Of a DNA stretch of 64,000 bases, positions 35,257 to 44,590 are shown piece by piece. Below the pieces are notes generated by a model. It saw nothing but the letters and a program-made list of their open reading frames with translations, was not told the origin of the DNA and searched no databases. The translations under genes were made by a program, and so were the position numbers. The stretch comes from Agriterribacter humi. GTDB taxonomy: Bacteria > Bacteroidota > Bacteroidia > Chitinophagales > Chitinophagaceae. Location of the stretch: NCBI RefSeq assembly GCF_009192765.1, contig NZ_VOHQ01000005.1, positions 248,001 through 312,000 on the forward strand, written 5' to 3'. Each line of letters opens with the position of its first letter. Position 1 is the stretch's first letter.

Positions 35257-36195
35257 ATGAATTTAAGAACCTCTTCCTTAATTATCCTCTCATTAAGCAT
35301 ACTGCTCTTTACCAATTGCACAAAAGAGGAGATCATAAATAACAAAATTCCCATAGCTGAAGCCGGAGAAAGTCGGGTTATTGAATTACAAGAGAGTGAA
35401 GGATCAGCAACCCTCACAGGAACAGGTGCAGATGCAGACGGAAATGTAGTAGCTTATTTATGGAGCCAGATATCGGGGCCCAATGCTTCGGAAATAGTGA
35501 ACGAAGGAGCCGCTTCAACTGAAGTGAGGAAGCTCATTACGGGAATTTATACTTATCAGCTGATGGTGGTAGACGATGGCGGAGCAACTGGTGTGGATAC
35601 GGTTTCTTTAACTGTAAAAGGCCCCACAAATTTAATACTTCAGCCTGCAATAAATCCGGATGAAGTAGCAATTTGGGGTAATACTAACGGACTTGACCAG
35701 ACCGATTCAAATCCTCCAGAATTAGGCGCAGTATCGTGGACATATGGTGGAGCTGTAATAGGCATGAGGTCTGCCTTTAAATTTGATTTAAGTAGCATTC
35801 CTGCAACTGCAACCATATTAGATGCCAAGTTATCGCTTTATTCTAACCATAGCCCTCTCAACGGAGGTGTTCCAAATGCAAATTCAGGCCCTGATAATAC
35901 AATGCTTATTCAACGAATAACAAGCCAATGGAGCGCTAATGCAGTTAACTGGGTTAGCCAACCTTCTACGACTACTAATAACCAAGTTATTATTCCTTCA
36001 ACAACTCAGCCATATTTAGACCTAATTGATGTTAATGTGACAGAGTTAGTGAAAGGCATGACAGCAGGTAATACAAATAATGGCTTTTCTATTCGCCTAC
36101 AAAATGAAGTTATATATAATTCAAGAATTTTTTATTCAAGTAGGCATACTGATTCAGGAAAACATCCTAAACTTATTGTGACTTATTCAAACTAA
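35257..36195 (+). CDS. Lipoprotein with PKD/Ig-like and DNRLRE-type domains
   Basis: The 312-residue protein has a lipobox LFTNC (Cys21). Residues about 33-120 look like a PKD/K319-like beta sandwich (AEAGESRVIELQESEG..., DADGNVVAYLWSQISGP, YTYQLMVVDDGGATGVDTVSLTV). Residues about 125-312 resemble a DNRLRE/disaggregatase-related jelly roll (GMRSAFKFDLSSIPATATILDAKLSLY, QWSANAVNWVSQPS, VNVTELVKGM, SRHTDSGKHPKLIVTY), often found on carbohydrate-acting surface proteins. It is predicted to be surface-exposed, function unknown. The gene is visibly AT-richer than the preceding operon. A strong terminator follows. Confidence 0.82.
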   Translation: MNLRTSSLIILSLSILLFTNCTKEEIINNKIPIAEAGESRVIELQESEGSATLTGTGADADGNVVAYLWSQISGPNASEIVNEGAASTEVRKLITGIYTYQLMVVDDGGATGVDTVSLTVKGPTNLILQPAINPDEVAIWGNTNGLDQTDSNPPELGAVSWTYGGAVIGMRSAFKFDLSSIPATATILDAKLSLYSNHSPLNGGVPNANSGPDNTMLIQRITSQWSANAVNWVSQPSTTTNNQVIIPSTTQPYLDLIDVNVTELVKGMTAGNTNNGFSIRLQNEVIYNSRIFYSSRHTDSGKHPKLIVTYSN

Positions 36196-36222
36196 TAATT
36201 AGTATATCTACTTAGTTATATT

Positions 36223-36256
36223 AAAATTCTGATGACCACAATCATCAGAATTTTTT
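36223..36256. terminator. Bidirectional terminator between convergent genes
   Basis: AAAATTCTGATGA (36223-36235) pairs perfectly with TCATCAGAATTTT (36242-36254) over a 6-base loop, with a T run to 36256. The A-rich 5' flank makes it usable for the minus-strand gene at 36278-39913 too. Confidence 0.9.
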
Positions 36257-36277
36257 ATATAATCAATCGTCAGACTG

Positions 36278-39200
36278 TTAGCGAATCAAGGTTATTAATC
36301 CTTTTCTATCAATTGTACCACAAAAGGTTTTTGCTTTTATCACATACACAAAACTGCCTGAAGGCTGCTCAATACCCTTAAAAGTTCCATCCCAGCATTG
36401 AGAAGAATTTTTTGCAGTAAAAACCAATTCACCCCAACGGCTATAAACAGAAAATTCCTGTATTTGTATATTCCCCCATTTAGAAAGACCAAAACAATCA
36501 TTTAGTCCGTCTCCATTAGGTGTAAATGCATTAGGTACAAGGAAAAGCCCCCGGCCATCGGCAGTAACTTTAACGGTTACGCTATCCGTTGCAGGGCAAC
36601 CATGCTGGCTGGTTCCCGTCACAATAAATGTAGTAGTACTGTCCACAATAGCAACAGGATTGGCCCGGTTCATATCATTAAGATAAATGCCGGGACTCCA
36701 GGTATAGACATCTGCACCACTGGCCTGCAATTGCGCAGTACGTACCGTACAATTAATGTCATTTAATTTAAGTGCCGATACTGCAGGAGTTGGATTAACA
36801 TCAACCCGCACATTCATCAGTGTATCATTATGGCAAATACTTTCGTTTATCCGTACCGTATAGCTGGTTGTTATGGCAGGCGACACCCTTGTAGAGGGCT
36901 CCTGGGGACTGTCTACCGAGGTATCCGGTGTCCATTGATACATATCTCCACCACTGGCAGTAAGCATGGCAGACGAACCTTCACAAATTGATTGATCCTG
37001 TGAAACGGAAAATTTCGGATAAGGGCGAATGCCCACCTTAACGGAATCTGTATTTGTGCAATTATTAGCATCTGTAACCAATACGCGGTAAACGGCATTT
37101 TGCATTGGCAAAGCGGTGGGATTAGAGATAGCGGTATTGTCAAGTGTTGCGGCCGGTGACCACAAATAAGCATTCCCCCCTCCGGCATTTAATTGCAGGG
37201 AACTGTTAGAACAGATCAATGTATCATTTGTTATTGTAATAGCTGGCTTGGGCTTTACGGATATAGTAACCATATCCTTTCCACTGCAACCGGCGGCAGT
37301 AGTGCCCGTGACAATATACTGAGTGGTATTAACCGGGCTGGCCTGTGGATTGGCAACGTCCGCAGCAGAGAGCCCCGTAGCAGGAGTCCATGAATAACTG
37401 CCCGCACCCATAGTATTCAATTGAACAACGCTGCCCTCGCATACGAGCGTGTCATTATTAGTGCGAACAACAGGCGGCTTTTCAATAGTGATAACAACAC
37501 TGTCGCGTTTAATGGTTACCGGTGCAAAAGAAATATCATCAAGTGCAAAATCATTCCCCCAGGTTAGCGTATTCTTGTTTACAATAGCAATAGTAGCGGT
37601 TGTATTATTCCCTGAATTCCATGTGGTATAGAATTGTGTCCACGTGCAAATTGGCAAACTGGCTGTTATAATATCTCCTATATCATTACCATTAATTGAA
37701 AAGCTTAATTGTGCCGGATTGTCACGGAATAATGCTTCGATCCATGTTGAAAAGGAATAATTCGTATTGGGCGTAACATTTACCGTTTGTGTCCAAACAT
37801 TTACACCGGCTTGTGGTGCTCCGTTTACCAAAAGCATATTTCCATTTCCGGAATGATCCGGGCAATCACCTTCCAGATGCGGGTTCCAGGCCTTAGAACT
37901 GGGTCCTACAAAATATTCAGCTTCTGTAGTACTAATAGGAGCAAGATTATATTCTGATGTAAACCCTGTGTTGCCTGCGGAAAAATCACCATTTACAATA
38001 ATATTTGTTCCATAACCATTAGCTAATGAGGTGAGATAGTATGTTGTTGACATATTGGGTGCTGCAATTGGATTAGCAATACCTGTGCTGGAAAGCCCTG
38101 CGGCCGGCGACCAGCAATATTTTAAAGCAGGAATAGCATTTAATTGTAAGCTTGATCCTTCGCATATTGTAGTATCATTCGTAATAATAAGACTGTCAAC
38201 AGCAACCTGAACTGCTATTTGTTTGGTAACACTCACAATATTGCCTCCGAAAGTTTCCAATTTTAATGTAACATCATAATTTCCAAAACCACTATAGGTA
38301 GTTGAGGGATTATTTTCACCGGGTGCAACCGGGCCACTCCCAAAATCCCAGTTGATTACCGTGCTGCCAGCCGTTTCATTCCTGAATTCAAAAAGTAAGG
38401 GATTACAAACATCCTGTTTGTAGGTAAAGTCGGCAGTTATTGCATATCGCAATAAAAAACTATCCCTGTTGCTGCATCCGTAACCGGTGGTTTCCACCCA
38501 GTATATACCTTCATCCTGTACAATTATTGAATCCGTTTTTTCACCTGTATTCCATGTGTAAGTACCTGAAGGATTGTCTGTACCGATTTTAATATCTTCT
38601 CCGGGGTTAATGGTAAACGTTTGAATGAGTTTATGCACAGGTTTTGGAACCACCACTACCTGTCTGCAAAAAGAAGATTGAGATGGCAATCCATCGTCAA
38701 TAGTAAGATTGATATTATAGACGCCCGGAGCATCATAAATAATTGGTGGAGGATTTTCCAGGTTAAAACCCGGTAAACTGGAATTGGTACAACTGGGAAA
38801 CTCTACACGCGTTATCGTGTTGTTATTAACATTGGTAATAAAAGTATATACTTTATCATTTACCCTGAATAGTTTGGATAAAGAATGAGGAAAATTAAGT
38901 GTTCCAATATTTCCCAGCGATATCCCGGATGGTATTCTTTCAAGATCGTTATGAAAATTAAACCTTGCGATATCGTTGCCTGAACCATTAACTGCAAAGC
39001 CTACTATTGCGTCACAAAATTTCATTATATAAACATCCCTCGGCGAGTTCAGGGCATTACCCGGATTTCCAAGGTTGAAAGCTATGGGATCATTTAATAA
39101 TGAGTTACCAAATTCCAACCGGGTAATACCATTATCATGAGCAGTGGTTATAAATGCATACCATTCCCCTTTGTCGGTCAGCACATTTATTCCAGTCGGG

Positions 39201-39913
39201 TAAATCAGCCCCAATCCCGTATGATTTTCTGCATCAGGTGCATTATCAAGTCCGTTAGCGAAATTAAAGCGGGTTATAGAACCATTTTTATTTACGGTAA
39301 ATCCATGCCAGTTATTGTTTTCCTTAAACATGTAAAGGTCCAGAGGTTGATACATTGCTCCAAGATTTCCCCAGTCCACAGCCGTTGGCGTATTATTTGA
39401 AATATTGGCCCCAAAGTCAATTTTTACGATCTGTGGCACATTGCCATAATCAGGATCTCCACCTACAATAAATATATACCATTTTCCGGTTTCATTTATA
39501 ATCTGTATTCCCTCTATACGTGTTTTAAGCACGCCGCCAATATTGCCAAGATTTACAGCCGATGGCGTATTGAGCAGACTGCTGCCAAAATCAAGTCTTA
39601 TTAGTTCAGCAGTTACATGGTTAACCACAAAAACAAAGAAATTACCATCGGCTTCAACAAAATCGCTGAATACCGGCATATTGAGTAAATTACCGGGATT
39701 GCCTAAATTGGTGGCCACAGGTGGAGTATTAACTATATCCGCAACGCAAAAATTCCAGTAATAACTTGTTGCACCAGCAGAATGATTGGTAATATTCACC
39801 GGTTCAGATATACAAACCGTGTCGGGGGTAGAAAAATTAGCTGTTTGCGCTTTTCCAAAAAAAGGAGAAATAAAACCAGTAATAAAAAAAAGCATCCTGG
39901 CGTAGTTTCCCAT
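36278..39913 (-). CDS. Large T9SS-exported surface protein: repeat region, PKD and gliding-motility C-terminal domain
   Basis: The 1211-residue protein has a signal peptide (ending about GKAQ). Residues about 65-375 contain six repeats of roughly 50-60 residues, each with an xLGNxG turn followed by a DVYxxK/FIVxN core and an ITRxxFGN strand, likely a beta-propeller. PKD-like domains follow (PGVYNINLTIDDGLPSQS; WDFGSGPVAPGENNPST), then a carbohydrate-binding-like stretch and tandem ICEGSSLQLNA...YTVT Ig-type repeats. The end, PNAFTPNGDGLNDCFG...VYSRWGELVF...GSFVYVIKAK, is the CHU_C/type B sorting domain. The protein is probably an adhesin or an extracellular binding protein attached at the surface. 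Confidence 0.88.
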   Translation of the reverse strand: MGNYARMLFFITGFISPFFGKAQTANFSTPDTVCISEPVNITNHSAGATSYYWNFCVADIVNTPPVATNLGNPGNLLNMPVFSDFVEADGNFFVFVVNHVTAELIRLDFGSSLLNTPSAVNLGNIGGVLKTRIEGIQIINETGKWYIFIVGGDPDYGNVPQIVKIDFGANISNNTPTAVDWGNLGAMYQPLDLYMFKENNNWHGFTVNKNGSITRFNFANGLDNAPDAENHTGLGLIYPTGINVLTDKGEWYAFITTAHDNGITRLEFGNSLLNDPIAFNLGNPGNALNSPRDVYIMKFCDAIVGFAVNGSGNDIARFNFHNDLERIPSGISLGNIGTLNFPHSLSKLFRVNDKVYTFITNVNNNTITRVEFPSCTNSSLPGFNLENPPPIIYDAPGVYNINLTIDDGLPSQSSFCRQVVVVPKPVHKLIQTFTINPGEDIKIGTDNPSGTYTWNTGEKTDSIIVQDEGIYWVETTGYGCSNRDSFLLRYAITADFTYKQDVCNPLLFEFRNETAGSTVINWDFGSGPVAPGENNPSTTYSGFGNYDVTLKLETFGGNIVSVTKQIAVQVAVDSLIITNDTTICEGSSLQLNAIPALKYCWSPAAGLSSTGIANPIAAPNMSTTYYLTSLANGYGTNIIVNGDFSAGNTGFTSEYNLAPISTTEAEYFVGPSSKAWNPHLEGDCPDHSGNGNMLLVNGAPQAGVNVWTQTVNVTPNTNYSFSTWIEALFRDNPAQLSFSINGNDIGDIITASLPICTWTQFYTTWNSGNNTTATIAIVNKNTLTWGNDFALDDISFAPVTIKRDSVVITIEKPPVVRTNNDTLVCEGSVVQLNTMGAGSYSWTPATGLSAADVANPQASPVNTTQYIVTGTTAAGCSGKDMVTISVKPKPAITITNDTLICSNSSLQLNAGGGNAYLWSPAATLDNTAISNPTALPMQNAVYRVLVTDANNCTNTDSVKVGIRPYPKFSVSQDQSICEGSSAMLTASGGDMYQWTPDTSVDSPQEPSTRVSPAITTSYTVRINESICHNDTLMNVRVDVNPTPAVSALKLNDINCTVRTAQLQASGADVYTWSPGIYLNDMNRANPVAIVDSTTTFIVTGTSQHGCPATDSVTVKVTADGRGLFLVPNAFTPNGDGLNDCFGLSKWGNIQIQEFSVYSRWGELVFTAKNSSQCWDGTFKGIEQPSGSFVYVIKAKTFCGTIDRKGLITLIR

Positions 39914-40066
39914 GGGTAAGGTTGTATGTTAGTGGGTTAAGGTTAATTTCTGCTAAACTACAATTTTCTCTAATATATGCCTGAGTTTTTTATGATGCAT
40001 AACTGGCAAATTGCCTTCCTGATAATCGCTTCGTTTTAAAACTGCATGTTTTTTGACAGGAATACC

Positions 40067-40103
40067 AAAATATCAAACAAATTTTCATTTTGTTTGATAT
40101 TTT
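40067..40103. promoter_or_regulatory. Perfect 15-base inverted repeat in a divergent spacer
   Basis: AAAATATCAAACAAA (40067-40081) and TTTGTTTGATATTTT (40089-40103) are exact complements separated by TTTTCAT. It sits between divergent starts (39913 and 40163) about 26 bases upstream of the -7 element of the surface-polysaccharide run. It looks like a terminator but ends no known gene, so a dimeric-regulator operator or a barrier hairpin is equally possible. Confidence 0.6.
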
Positions 40104-40129
40104 AAATCACCAGTTTAAATTCAACAATA

Positions 40130-40137
40130 TAAATTTG
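40130..40137 (+). promoter_or_regulatory. -7 promoter element of the 40-47 kb gene run (TAAATTTG)
   Basis: TAAATTTG matches TAnnTTTG and ends 25 bases before the ATG at 40163. Confidence 0.5.
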
Positions 40138-40162
40138 CCGGTAACTTAATACCCAAAGTACT

Positions 40163-40609
40163 ATGGCTGAAACATTAGGAATGCTATGCGATAAATTAAC
40201 CATTGTTAAGCTAAAAGAATATCATACCCAGGATGCCTCACGGCTTGCAAGCCTGGGCGAACAGGCTTTGCTGTTACAGGAGGAAATAGATGAATACCTT
40301 AGCCTGGCTGTAAACGGGCAGATTCCTCCGGAACGTCTTACATTTGCCGCCAACAAAGTATTCAAAAAAGAAGGTAATGAAGTAGCCGAGGTAGTTGGAA
40401 AAATAGGTGAGGTCTTTTACCAGTTGGCAGATGTGAATTGCCGTTTATGGCATGAACAGGAAAAAGTATATGAATTTGAAAAAGTACCCGTTGAACAGAA
40501 AGATGCAGTAGTAAAACAACTGGCGGTATTAAACCTGGAAAGGAATAAGTGCATTGATGCGATCAACCAGCAGCTTATAAACTATATAAAAAAGCAACAG
40601 ACCACCTAA
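40163..40609 (+). CDS. Small conserved-type protein of unknown function in a glycan cluster
   Basis: The 148-residue, mostly helical protein (MAETLGMLCDKLTIVKLKEYH...) has no signal peptide or membrane segment. Its opening LCDKLTIVKLKEYHT resembles the small helical proteins often encoded beside LPS glycosyltransferases (DUF4254-like), but I cannot confirm the family. It is the first gene of a six-gene co-directional run, with the methyltransferase starting 19 bases after its stop. It may be an accessory or interaction protein for that pathway. Confidence 0.6.
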   Translation: MAETLGMLCDKLTIVKLKEYHTQDASRLASLGEQALLLQEEIDEYLSLAVNGQIPPERLTFAANKVFKKEGNEVAEVVGKIGEVFYQLADVNCRLWHEQEKVYEFEKVPVEQKDAVVKQLAVLNLERNKCIDAINQQLINYIKKQQTT

Positions 40610-40628
40610 TATAAAGTCATTCAATTTT

Positions 40629-41888
40629 ATGCATATAAAAACGAGAACAACCTGCAGGGTTTGCGGGTCTTCGTCACTAAAAAAAGTAATTGATCTTGGG
40701 CCACAGTACTTGCAGGGATCCTTTATAAAACCCGGCAAGGAGATGCCCTCCACCCGCCGGATTTCATGTACATTGGTAAGATGCAACCCCGAAGAAGATG
40801 AAAATGCCTGCGGTTTGCTTCAAATGGAACATAGTGTGCCGCCAGAAATATTATATGCCGCATACTGGTACCGTTCGGGCACTAATAATACCATGCGCAA
40901 TCATCTGAAAGGCGTGGTTGATGCTGTAACATCTATTATTAAAAAGAAGGATGCTATTGTATTGGATATTGGTTGCAATGATGGAACATTATTAAGCTAT
41001 TATCCAAAAGGCGGAATGAAATATGGCATTGATCCCTCTGATATAGCACAGGAAATAAAGGAAGACGCCATTGTGGTGCAGGATATTTTTCCTTCAAAAA
41101 AGCTGGTGGAAGTACTGGAGGGAAAGACCCTTGATGTGATTACTTCCATTGCCATGTTTTACGATCTTGAAAATCCTGTTGAATTCGTAAAAGGCATTAA
41201 ACAGTTACTTTCTCCTAAAGGCATTTGGGTATTTGAAATGTCGTATATGCCCGATATGCTTAAGCTGGATTCCTTTGATACCATTTGCCATGAGCACCTG
41301 GAATACTATAGTCTGGCAGTGATTGAAATTATTTTGAAGAAGGCCGGCATGCGGTTATTTAAGATAGGATTCAATGATATTAATGGCGGAAGCGTTCGCT
41401 GCTATGCCACCCATGATACCAACATTACATACGATACCCCTGAAGCCATCCATCTGCTAAATGAAACCCGCCAGGCCGAATTTGACCTTGAGCTGGATAC
41501 AGATAAACCTTACCAGGCATTCTGGAACAGGATCAGCGTTTTAAAAGAGGAATTACACGGGCTGCTTGTAAAACTAAAATCTGAAGGAAAGAAAATTCAT
41601 ATTTATGGCGCTTCTACCAAGGGCAATACCATTTTGCAATGGTGCAATATAGATAACACAATTATTGATTACGCCGCAGAAAGGAACCCGGATAAGTACG
41701 GAGCAAGTACGCTCGGCACCAATATTCCCATCATCAGTGAAGCAGAAAGCAGGGCAATGAACCCTGATTATTACCTCGTATTGCCCTGGCATTTCAAAGA
41801 AGAGTTTCTTGAAAGAGAAAAAGAAACATTGGAAAAAGGAATAGGACTGATTTTTCCTTTGCCTAAGGTTACTATACATACAAAATAA
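40629..41888 (+). CDS. Zinc-finger-containing sugar C-methyltransferase-like protein
   Basis: The 419-residue protein follows the three-part plan of NovU/TylC3-type C-methyltransferases. It has an N-terminal Cys region that may bind zinc (CRVCGSSSLKKVIDLG, with a further Cys pair around 47-52 and 61), a SAM domain with VLDIGCNDGTLLSYY, and a C-terminal domain ending in YGASTKGNTILQWC and YYLVLPWHFKEEFLERE. The family C-methylates nucleotide-linked keto-sugars; TICHEHLEYYS carries the His/Glu of the active site in that family. It likely makes a branched or methylated sugar for the surface glycan of this run. The exact product is unknown. Confidence 0.86.
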   Translation: MHIKTRTTCRVCGSSSLKKVIDLGPQYLQGSFIKPGKEMPSTRRISCTLVRCNPEEDENACGLLQMEHSVPPEILYAAYWYRSGTNNTMRNHLKGVVDAVTSIIKKKDAIVLDIGCNDGTLLSYYPKGGMKYGIDPSDIAQEIKEDAIVVQDIFPSKKLVEVLEGKTLDVITSIAMFYDLENPVEFVKGIKQLLSPKGIWVFEMSYMPDMLKLDSFDTICHEHLEYYSLAVIEIILKKAGMRLFKIGFNDINGGSVRCYATHDTNITYDTPEAIHLLNETRQAEFDLELDTDKPYQAFWNRISVLKEELHGLLVKLKSEGKKIHIYGASTKGNTILQWCNIDNTIIDYAAERNPDKYGASTLGTNIPIISEAESRAMNPDYYLVLPWHFKEEFLEREKETLEKGIGLIFPLPKVTIHTK

Positions 41889-41924
41889 AAGAGTGAACAA
41901 AAGAAATATCCACAATACCATTTA

Positions 41925-43718
41925 ATGAAAAAAAAAATACTATTTATTTCTCATCCACAAAAAAATTGTGGTGTTCATGAATTTGGCAGGGCTATTTCTG
42001 ACGCATTACAATCTTCACAACAGTTCAATTTTGTATATATGGAATGCAGCAGCATGGCTGATTTACAGGATGCCATTGATATGCATTCGCCAGTTGCAGT
42101 AATATATAACTATCATTTTTCCACCCTGCCTTGGCTTACTCAAAAGATTATTCATACAAAACACAAACCACTAAATCGTCATATTTCTATTCCTCAGATA
42201 GGCATTATGCATGAAGTAACCCAGGAGAAAGCGGATACCGCGACTAGTGCACTTTTTAATTACTATATCGCACCAGACCCCACATTATTGTTAAAAAATC
42301 CTATAGTATTTAAAACAGGACGGTTGATTCCGGAATATAATAATCCTTTTACTATACCTGATAAGCCCGTTATAGGTAGTTTTGGATTTGCCACCCCCAA
42401 TAAGGGTTTTGAAGAAATAGTTGAAGCTGTACAAAATGAATTTGACATCGCCGCTATCCGGTTTAACATTCCTGCAGCTGATTTTGGTGATCGCGATGGA
42501 AGCAATGCTGCCAAATTGGAAAAGAAATGCAATCAACTTATTAAAAAGCCTGGTGTTACCCTAATCGTTACACATGATTTTTTAGAACAGAAGGAGATTT
42601 TGGATTTTCTTGCCCAAAATTCCATTAATGTTTTTTTATACCAGGATAAAATCAATCGTGGATTATCTAGCACACCTGATTATGCTTTAGCCGTAAATCG
42701 TCCGCTTGCCGTTTCAGATAGTATTATGTTCCGCCATCTTCACACCGTAAGCCCGACAATAGTGTATGGACAGTCTACATTAAAACAAATTATAAAAAAC
42801 GGTATAGACCCTTTAAAGGAAATTCAAACCGATTGGAATCATATTACGCTTGTATGGGAATATGAAAGAATTATAAAAGCCATACTGAAAAAAGAAGAGC
42901 AAAAAAAATACAACAAGCAAAAAAACACCTGGTCAACTGTAAAAACACAAATCAGAAACTTCCTGGGGCTTCAACAAAATAAATTTACATGGTTAAGAAA
43001 TACTGAAGCAGCAACTGATGATATCTTAACCGTTGATCCTTCCCAAAAGTATATACCTGTTCATCTTCCGGCACCAAACGTATTCAACCGGATACTTGAT
43101 AATAATGCACGCCTGTTATACAAACCTGCTATCAAAAAATTAGAAGAACTGGTTCCACTTACGATGGCAAAAAAAATATCTGAAGCAAATGTGCAGCAGG
43201 CTTTTGTATTTGATACAGTATACCGGCTAAGCGCAAATTATAAGAACTCTAAAATTCTTTGTGTTGGCAGCTATGAAGATACGGCAGCCATGTCGTTGAA
43301 AAGATTAGGATTTGAGGTTGAAGAAATTGATCCCGTACTGAATTATTACTTGCAGGAGTTCTTTTCCAAACCAACTACTATTAAAAACTCCTATGATATT
43401 ATTTTTTCCACCTCAGTTATAGAGCATGACCCTGATGACGAGTCCTTTATCAAATGTATAGAAGGCTTATTGGCTCCGCAAGGAATAGCCATACTCACCT
43501 GCGATTATAAAGATGGCTGGCAACCGGGTGAACCCAAACCTGATGTTGATGCCCGGTTTTATACAAAGTATGATCTCACAACAAGATTGCTTTCATATAT
43601 TCCGGAATGTAAACTTATTGATAACCCACATTGGGAATGTAAAAATCCAGATTTTAATTATCTTGGTAAATATCAATATACGTTTGCCACTTTTGTAATA
43701 CAAAAGACGAAATTGTAA
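41925..43718 (+). CDS. Fusion: GT-B-like glycosyltransferase + SAM methyltransferase
   Basis: The 597-residue protein has two halves. Residues 1 to about 330 begin KKKILFISHPQKNCGVHEFGRAISDAL and include IGSFGFATPNKGFEEIVEAV, which fits a GT-B glycosyltransferase-like Rossmann region. It lacks the classic EGGG donor signature, and the usual glycosyltransferase acid is not clear. Residues about 385-597 are a methyltransferase: ILCVGSYEDTAAMSLKRLG (motif I), EIDP, SYDIIFSTSVIEHDPDDE and LLAPQGIAILTCDYKDGW. The linker is Lys-rich. Such a fusion may add and methylate a sugar in one step. Its stop overlaps the next gene's start by one base (TAATG). Confidence 0.75.
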   Translation: MKKKILFISHPQKNCGVHEFGRAISDALQSSQQFNFVYMECSSMADLQDAIDMHSPVAVIYNYHFSTLPWLTQKIIHTKHKPLNRHISIPQIGIMHEVTQEKADTATSALFNYYIAPDPTLLLKNPIVFKTGRLIPEYNNPFTIPDKPVIGSFGFATPNKGFEEIVEAVQNEFDIAAIRFNIPAADFGDRDGSNAAKLEKKCNQLIKKPGVTLIVTHDFLEQKEILDFLAQNSINVFLYQDKINRGLSSTPDYALAVNRPLAVSDSIMFRHLHTVSPTIVYGQSTLKQIIKNGIDPLKEIQTDWNHITLVWEYERIIKAILKKEEQKKYNKQKNTWSTVKTQIRNFLGLQQNKFTWLRNTEAATDDILTVDPSQKYIPVHLPAPNVFNRILDNNARLLYKPAIKKLEELVPLTMAKKISEANVQQAFVFDTVYRLSANYKNSKILCVGSYEDTAAMSLKRLGFEVEEIDPVLNYYLQEFFSKPTTIKNSYDIIFSTSVIEHDPDDESFIKCIEGLLAPQGIAILTCDYKDGWQPGEPKPDVDARFYTKYDLTTRLLSYIPECKLIDNPHWECKNPDFNYLGKYQYTFATFVIQKTKL

Positions 43719-44590
43719 TGACAGCAATAATATTCGGCGCAAATGGTCAGGATGGATTTTATCTTTCCGCACTTTTGCAAAAAAAAGATATTGAAGTTTT
43801 ACCTGTGTCACGTAACGGAACTTCAATTAAGGCCGATGTTGCAAACAGGGAAGAGGTTAAGACGTTAATCAGAAATTACAAACCAGATTACATCTTTCAC
43901 ATGGCCGCAAATTCCACTACCCGGCATGATGCTTTGTTTGAGAATCATGCAACTATTTCTACAGGCACCCTAAATATACTTGAAGCTGTAAAAACGATTC
44001 ATCCAACTGCTAAAGTTTTTATATCAGGCAGTGGACTGCAATTCAAAAATGAAGGAAATCCTATTAAAGAAACTGATCCTTTCGAAGCCAGAGATGCATA
44101 TTCTGTAAGCCGTATCCATTCGGTATATGCAGCAAGATATTATCGTTCACTGGGCATCAAAACCTATGCAGGCTACTTTTTTAACCACGACAGTCCCCGG
44201 CGAACGCCCAGGCATATCAGTAAAATGATAGCCAACGCTGTTAGCAATATATCGAAAGGAAAAGAAGAAATGATTGAGATTGGAGATATGTCTGTAAAAA
44301 AAGAATGGGGATTCGCCGGAGACATCGTAGAGGCGGTATGGACACTTGTACAACAGGATGATATTTCAGAAGCAGTATTGGGAACGGGCGAAGCATACTC
44401 CATAAAAGACTATATTGAAAAATGTTTTGCTGTTATAGGCAAAGACTGGACAAAATATGTTAAGGCGAAGGAAGGTTTCACCGCTGAATACTCTCAACTG
44501 GTTTCGAACCCAGCTACCATCTTTTCTTTGGGATGGCAGCCCAAAACTTCATTTACTGAACTGGTAAAACTCATGCTTAACCATGAATAA
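43718..44590 (+). CDS. GDP-mannose 4,6-dehydratase-like SDR enzyme with altered catalytic motif
   Basis: The 290-residue extended short-chain dehydrogenase has the NAD(P) motif GANGQDG (7-13), as in GDP-mannose 4,6-dehydratase, and residues GSGLQF near 104-109. The catalytic tetrad position reads Y128-S-V-S-R132 instead of YxxxK. Arg for Lys is unusual and may change or abolish normal redox activity. Other dehydratase features (NSTTRHDALFENHATI, NHDSPRRTPRHISKMIANAV) are kept. It would make a GDP-4-keto-deoxy sugar that a C-methyltransferase like the one at 40629 could use; this is an inference. Adjacent genes overlap by one base upstream and eight downstream. Confidence 0.8.
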   Translation: MTAIIFGANGQDGFYLSALLQKKDIEVLPVSRNGTSIKADVANREEVKTLIRNYKPDYIFHMAANSTTRHDALFENHATISTGTLNILEAVKTIHPTAKVFISGSGLQFKNEGNPIKETDPFEARDAYSVSRIHSVYAARYYRSLGIKTYAGYFFNHDSPRRTPRHISKMIANAVSNISKGKEEMIEIGDMSVKKEWGFAGDIVEAVWTLVQQDDISEAVLGTGEAYSIKDYIEKCFAVIGKDWTKYVKAKEGFTAEYSQLVSNPATIFSLGWQPKTSFTELVKLMLNHE

